DNA of 64,000 nt. Origin: Emergomyces orientalis (lineage: Eukaryota; Ascomycota; Eurotiomycetes; Onygenales; Ajellomycetaceae). Location of the stretch: positions 496,001-560,000 of the forward strand of contig MOWL01000047.1 in assembly GCA_002110485.1 (NCBI GenBank). The letters are read 5' to 3'. Made by a program: the position numbers and the translations under genes. Shown here one piece after another: positions 62,001 through 64,000 of the stretch (its first letter is position 1; each line of letters opens with the position of its first letter). A model generated the notes under the pieces. The model saw nothing but the letters and a program-made list of their open reading frames with translations, was not told where the DNA came from and did not search any database.

Positions 62001-62806
62001 CAACTGTCTATCATTCAGAGACTGATGGTTCCTCAGAGCAAACAATACAGACAGTAAAGAATTATCTTTGTAAGTTCTGTAATTACCTGCAAGATGACTG
62101 GCATGACCTACTCCTTCATGCGGAAGTTGCAATCAATGGCCAGGACACAGTCTTCACTGGTGTGAGCCCCTTCTTTCTCATGCATGGCTACAATATGGAA
62201 ATACTAGATCTTCAAGAATTCACACAACTCTCAATGAACCCATGCAACCCCATTGAGGTCGCTGATAATATAGTAACAAAGCTCTGAGATGCCCGCGACT
62301 GGGCGGAAGCATCAATGGCGAGCGTCAAACAAGACCAAGAAGATCAAGCCAATGTACGACAAGACCCCGCTGAACAGTATAAGGTTGGCAATCTAGTTTG
62401 GCTCAGTCTCAAGAACATTCGAACCACACGCCCGTCGCGCACGCTGGACTACCGACACGCGAAATATGAAGTCCTGGAAGTTCTAGGCAGCCATAACTAC
62501 CACCTGAACACTCCCTCTGGTATCCATGATGTCTTTCATACGAACCTCTTACACTGAGCGGCCACTGACCCATTCCCCTCTCAAACAATCTCTGACTGGC
62601 AGCCGCCAGGCATCATGGGGGAGGACAACGAGCTTGAATGGGAGATTGAAGAGATACTGGACGAACAACCCTGTGGCCGCGGCCGACAATACCTTGTGAA
62701 ATGGGTGGGCTATGATCACCCATCATGGACTGCGGGTTCGGCATTGTCCGAGACAGCGGCTCTTGATCGATGGGAGGCGCTGAGCTCAAGAGAAGGGGGG
62801 GGCTAA
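59081..62806 (+). pseudogene. Element A pol frame with 18 TGA and two TAA codons
   Basis: A single frame without indels from the slippery site to TAA 62804-62806. Domains in order: aspartic protease AMVDSGLCHY (Asp codon 59219); reverse transcriptase with PAAAPILFTKKPGGG, KLDVVAAFHKIRI, FGLANAPSTFQKYI and YLDD at 60302-60313; RNase H (VEADSSGYITGG, YEIYDKELLII); integrase zinc region (HPGCEQLY ... NCNHC) and core (VVIDF, SDRDQQFVSAL, SETDGSSEQT); then a chromodomain (WEIEEILDEQPCGRGRQYLV, then KWVGYDHPSWTAGSAL) that in chromoviruses targets integration to heterochromatin. TGA stands at conserved Arg sites (DY-GLN, YQ-FI, ALS-RE) and conserved Trp sites (SAL-MR, EIS-LA). TAA occurs at GHA-WF and HFI-NC. 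Confidence 0.87.
62791..62806 (+). other. Polypurine tract of element A, overlapping the end of pol
   Basis: AGAAGGGGGGGGCTAA directly abuts the 3' LTR. It also encodes the last Arg/Lys-Gly residues and the TAA stop of pol, so coding sequence and plus-strand primer share the same bases. Confidence 0.8.
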
Positions 62807-63052
62807 TGTGATGGGCTACGCCCATGTTAGTAGACCATTCCGCTCGCATGCCAATGGAAGCTCCATGGTTTTTGCCGACCTAGCGGCCACGCCAATTGGA
62901 AATATGATTATCTGCCCTGCCAGGCTCATAAAAGAATCTCATGTGTTCACACTCAAATGCTTTTCCTTTTCTTTTCTTTTCCTTAACATTTTCTACTTTT
63001 TGTTATATAAGACCTATATTAGTGCCGAGCTCTTCGGCATAGGCCTGTTACA
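62807..63052 (+). repeat. 3' LTR of gypsy element A
   Basis: 246 bp, five transitions relative to 57442-57687 and no indel. Followed by the right target-site copy AGATG. Confidence 0.93.
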
Positions 63053-63498
63053 AGATGACAGAGAAACAGCAGTTGCAGTTTCAGATAAAGTATCAGATAC
63101 TGTTTGATATCTCAAGTCAGTAGAATTCTCAGAAGATCATTCAGTATAGTTGTTCACAGTCTGAGTGATCAGTCATACATGAGTCATGCATTTCTTGCAT
63201 GATTCAAGTGTGTAGAGGTTCTGATTGTGAAACTCAGTATCAGTCATGAAAGTGAAAAGTATCATTATTGTTAACTGAGTATTCTGAAATGTTGATTCTC
63301 ATGTGTAGTTCTGGGGAAAATCAGAGCATCTCTTGATATATATTCTTGATAAGAAGTTGAAGAAGTTCATCTGTCAGAACTGAAATACACTATAGTTTAT
63401 CAAATGATATTTTGAAAGAGATGAAGAGAGCTGAGGCATCAGAGAGAGCTGAGATATTGAAGATGATTTATAGAGAGAGTATTTTAATCAGAGAAGTA
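63053..63498 (-). mobile_element. Gypsy element B, RNase H-integrase linker part (decayed, 5' truncated)
   Basis: Minus-strand continuation of element B across the element A insertion. Read on the minus strand it aligns by eye with element A about 61230-61670 (for example CCCCAGAACTACACATGAGA against CCCCAGAACTACACGTGAGA, and AATCATGCAAGA followed by ATGCATGACTCA). The similarity stops near 63498, where composition returns to normal, so the 5' part of B is missing. Confidence 0.75.
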
Positions 63499-64000
63499 TG
63501 AATTATGCCAAAACCCCCAGCCAACGCTTTCCCCCGAACCAGCCCAATTCTTCGAATTAGAAGACGAAAAGACATCCATTTGAAAGCTCTTGTTTGAGAA
63601 AGCAATTTATTCACTTTTCATTAAAATTGAGCGCGAGTTGATGAAGCTATTGAGGAAAACATGTTTGCAATCCCTAAGGGGAAAGAAAATCACACTTCAT
63701 CACATAACTTCATCAGTTTCGGCCCAATTTACATAGAATTTTGATAGAAGCTAGAACAAACCAGATATTATAACTGTCTCAATTTTGAATTCATTCTGAC
63801 CATCTCTTTCTGAACAATTCATTGTCAAAATCTGTGTGAAAACTCTGATTGATTTTCATGTTTCTTTGCACCAGTGTCAAGTCTTTTCCCTGTACCGCCC
63901 TACCTCGCCTGGCAGAAAAGTGACAAAAAAATACCTCAGCACAGATCACACGTGACCTACCCTTCAATCAGAAATTCCCCGAAACCTACCCTCTCTACAA
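63499..64000. other. Unassigned flank right of the island
   Basis: Mixed composition, no LTR similarity to elements A, B, C or copia that I can see, and no gene. It may be unique DNA or another repeat that continues beyond the window. Confidence 0.35.

Larger units (their letters stand above)
57442..63052 (+). mobile_element. Complete chromodomain Ty3/gypsy retrotransposon (element A)
   Basis: 5611 bp; two 246-bp LTRs (5 transitions between them, about 2 percent), ends TGTGATGGGC and CCTGTTACA, target duplication AGATG (57437-57441 and 63053-63057). Gene order gag, protease, reverse transcriptase, RNase H, integrase, chromodomain identifies a chromovirus-type Ty3/gypsy element. It is inserted into the integrase region of gypsy element B. 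Confidence 0.95.

Noticed and set aside
1..64000. CRISPR array, bacterial operon signals, riboswitches
   Set aside because: Nothing of that kind was seen and they are not expected in nuclear fungal DNA; the only repeated blocks are LTRs, element copies and simple repeats.

Overview
This window is nuclear DNA of a filamentous ascomycete. Genes carry short GT-AG introns (about 45-110 nt), often with GTATGT or GTAAGT donors. They include single-copy fungal genes (LSM1, proteasome alpha-2, dicer-like 2), Zn2Cys6 regulators and MFS transporters. Protein style and the AT-rich gypsy-filled island suggest Eurotiomycetes, plausibly Onygenales/Ajellomycetaceae; that placement is inference. Exon junctions were set by eye, using reading phase and family conservation.

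Layout. 0.9-2 kb: LSM1 (-). 3.1-4 kb: C2H2 zinc-finger protein (-). 4-9 kb: gene-poor, with two weak candidates. 9.1-11.3 kb: multi-exon membrane protein (-). 12.4-14.9 kb: ArsB/NhaD-type ion transporter (+). 15.9-20.8 kb: complete seven-exon dicer-like 2 (-). 21.2-22.4 kb: proteasome alpha-2 (-), divergent from a RING-CH membrane E3 ligase (+, 22.9-24 kb). 24.9-26.7 kb: seven-exon aldo/keto reductase (-). 27.5-28.2 kb: unknown protein (-). 30.2-33.1 kb: Zn2Cys6 regulator (+). 33.6-34.8 kb: F-box protein (-). 35.7-37.2 kb: monocarboxylate-type MFS transporter (-), divergent from a second Zn2Cys6 regulator (+, 38.3-41.1 kb). 43.6-46 kb: sugar-type MFS transporter (+). 46.9-47.8 kb: histidine phosphatase (-). 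48.7-49.6 kb: C2H2 protein (+).

From about 49.6 kb to 63.5 kb the sequence is a nested LTR-retrotransposon island, read as layers. An old gypsy relic C (-) is followed by an old gypsy element B (-), whose LTR abuts C. B was later hit twice: by a complete Ty1/copia element (51324-56331, -, target duplication TGTTC) and by a complete chromodomain Ty3/gypsy element A (57442-63052, +, target duplication AGATG). When the two insertions are removed, the pieces of B line up with the matching stretches of A, and the C-terminal reading frame of B runs through the copia site to its own stop.

The most interesting signals are in this island. (1) The coding regions of A and of the copia element are interrupted almost only by TGA (24 TGA, 2 TAA, 0 TAG in A; 5 TGA, 0, 0 in copia), while their natural ends are TAG or TAA. 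(2) The decayed copies lack CC, GG and CG but keep abundant CA, the reverse of classical CpA-directed RIP; loss of C before C or G would by itself turn TGG and CGA into TGA. (3) A carries a GGGAAAA -1 frameshift site, an 11-nt self-priming match of the Tf1/sushi kind, and a pol stop codon that ends exactly at the LTR. (4) The copia primer site looks like an initiator-tRNA anticodon-arm site. The RNA-silencing gene dicer-like 2 lies about 30 kb away in the same window; this is a coincidence of location, not evidence of a functional link.
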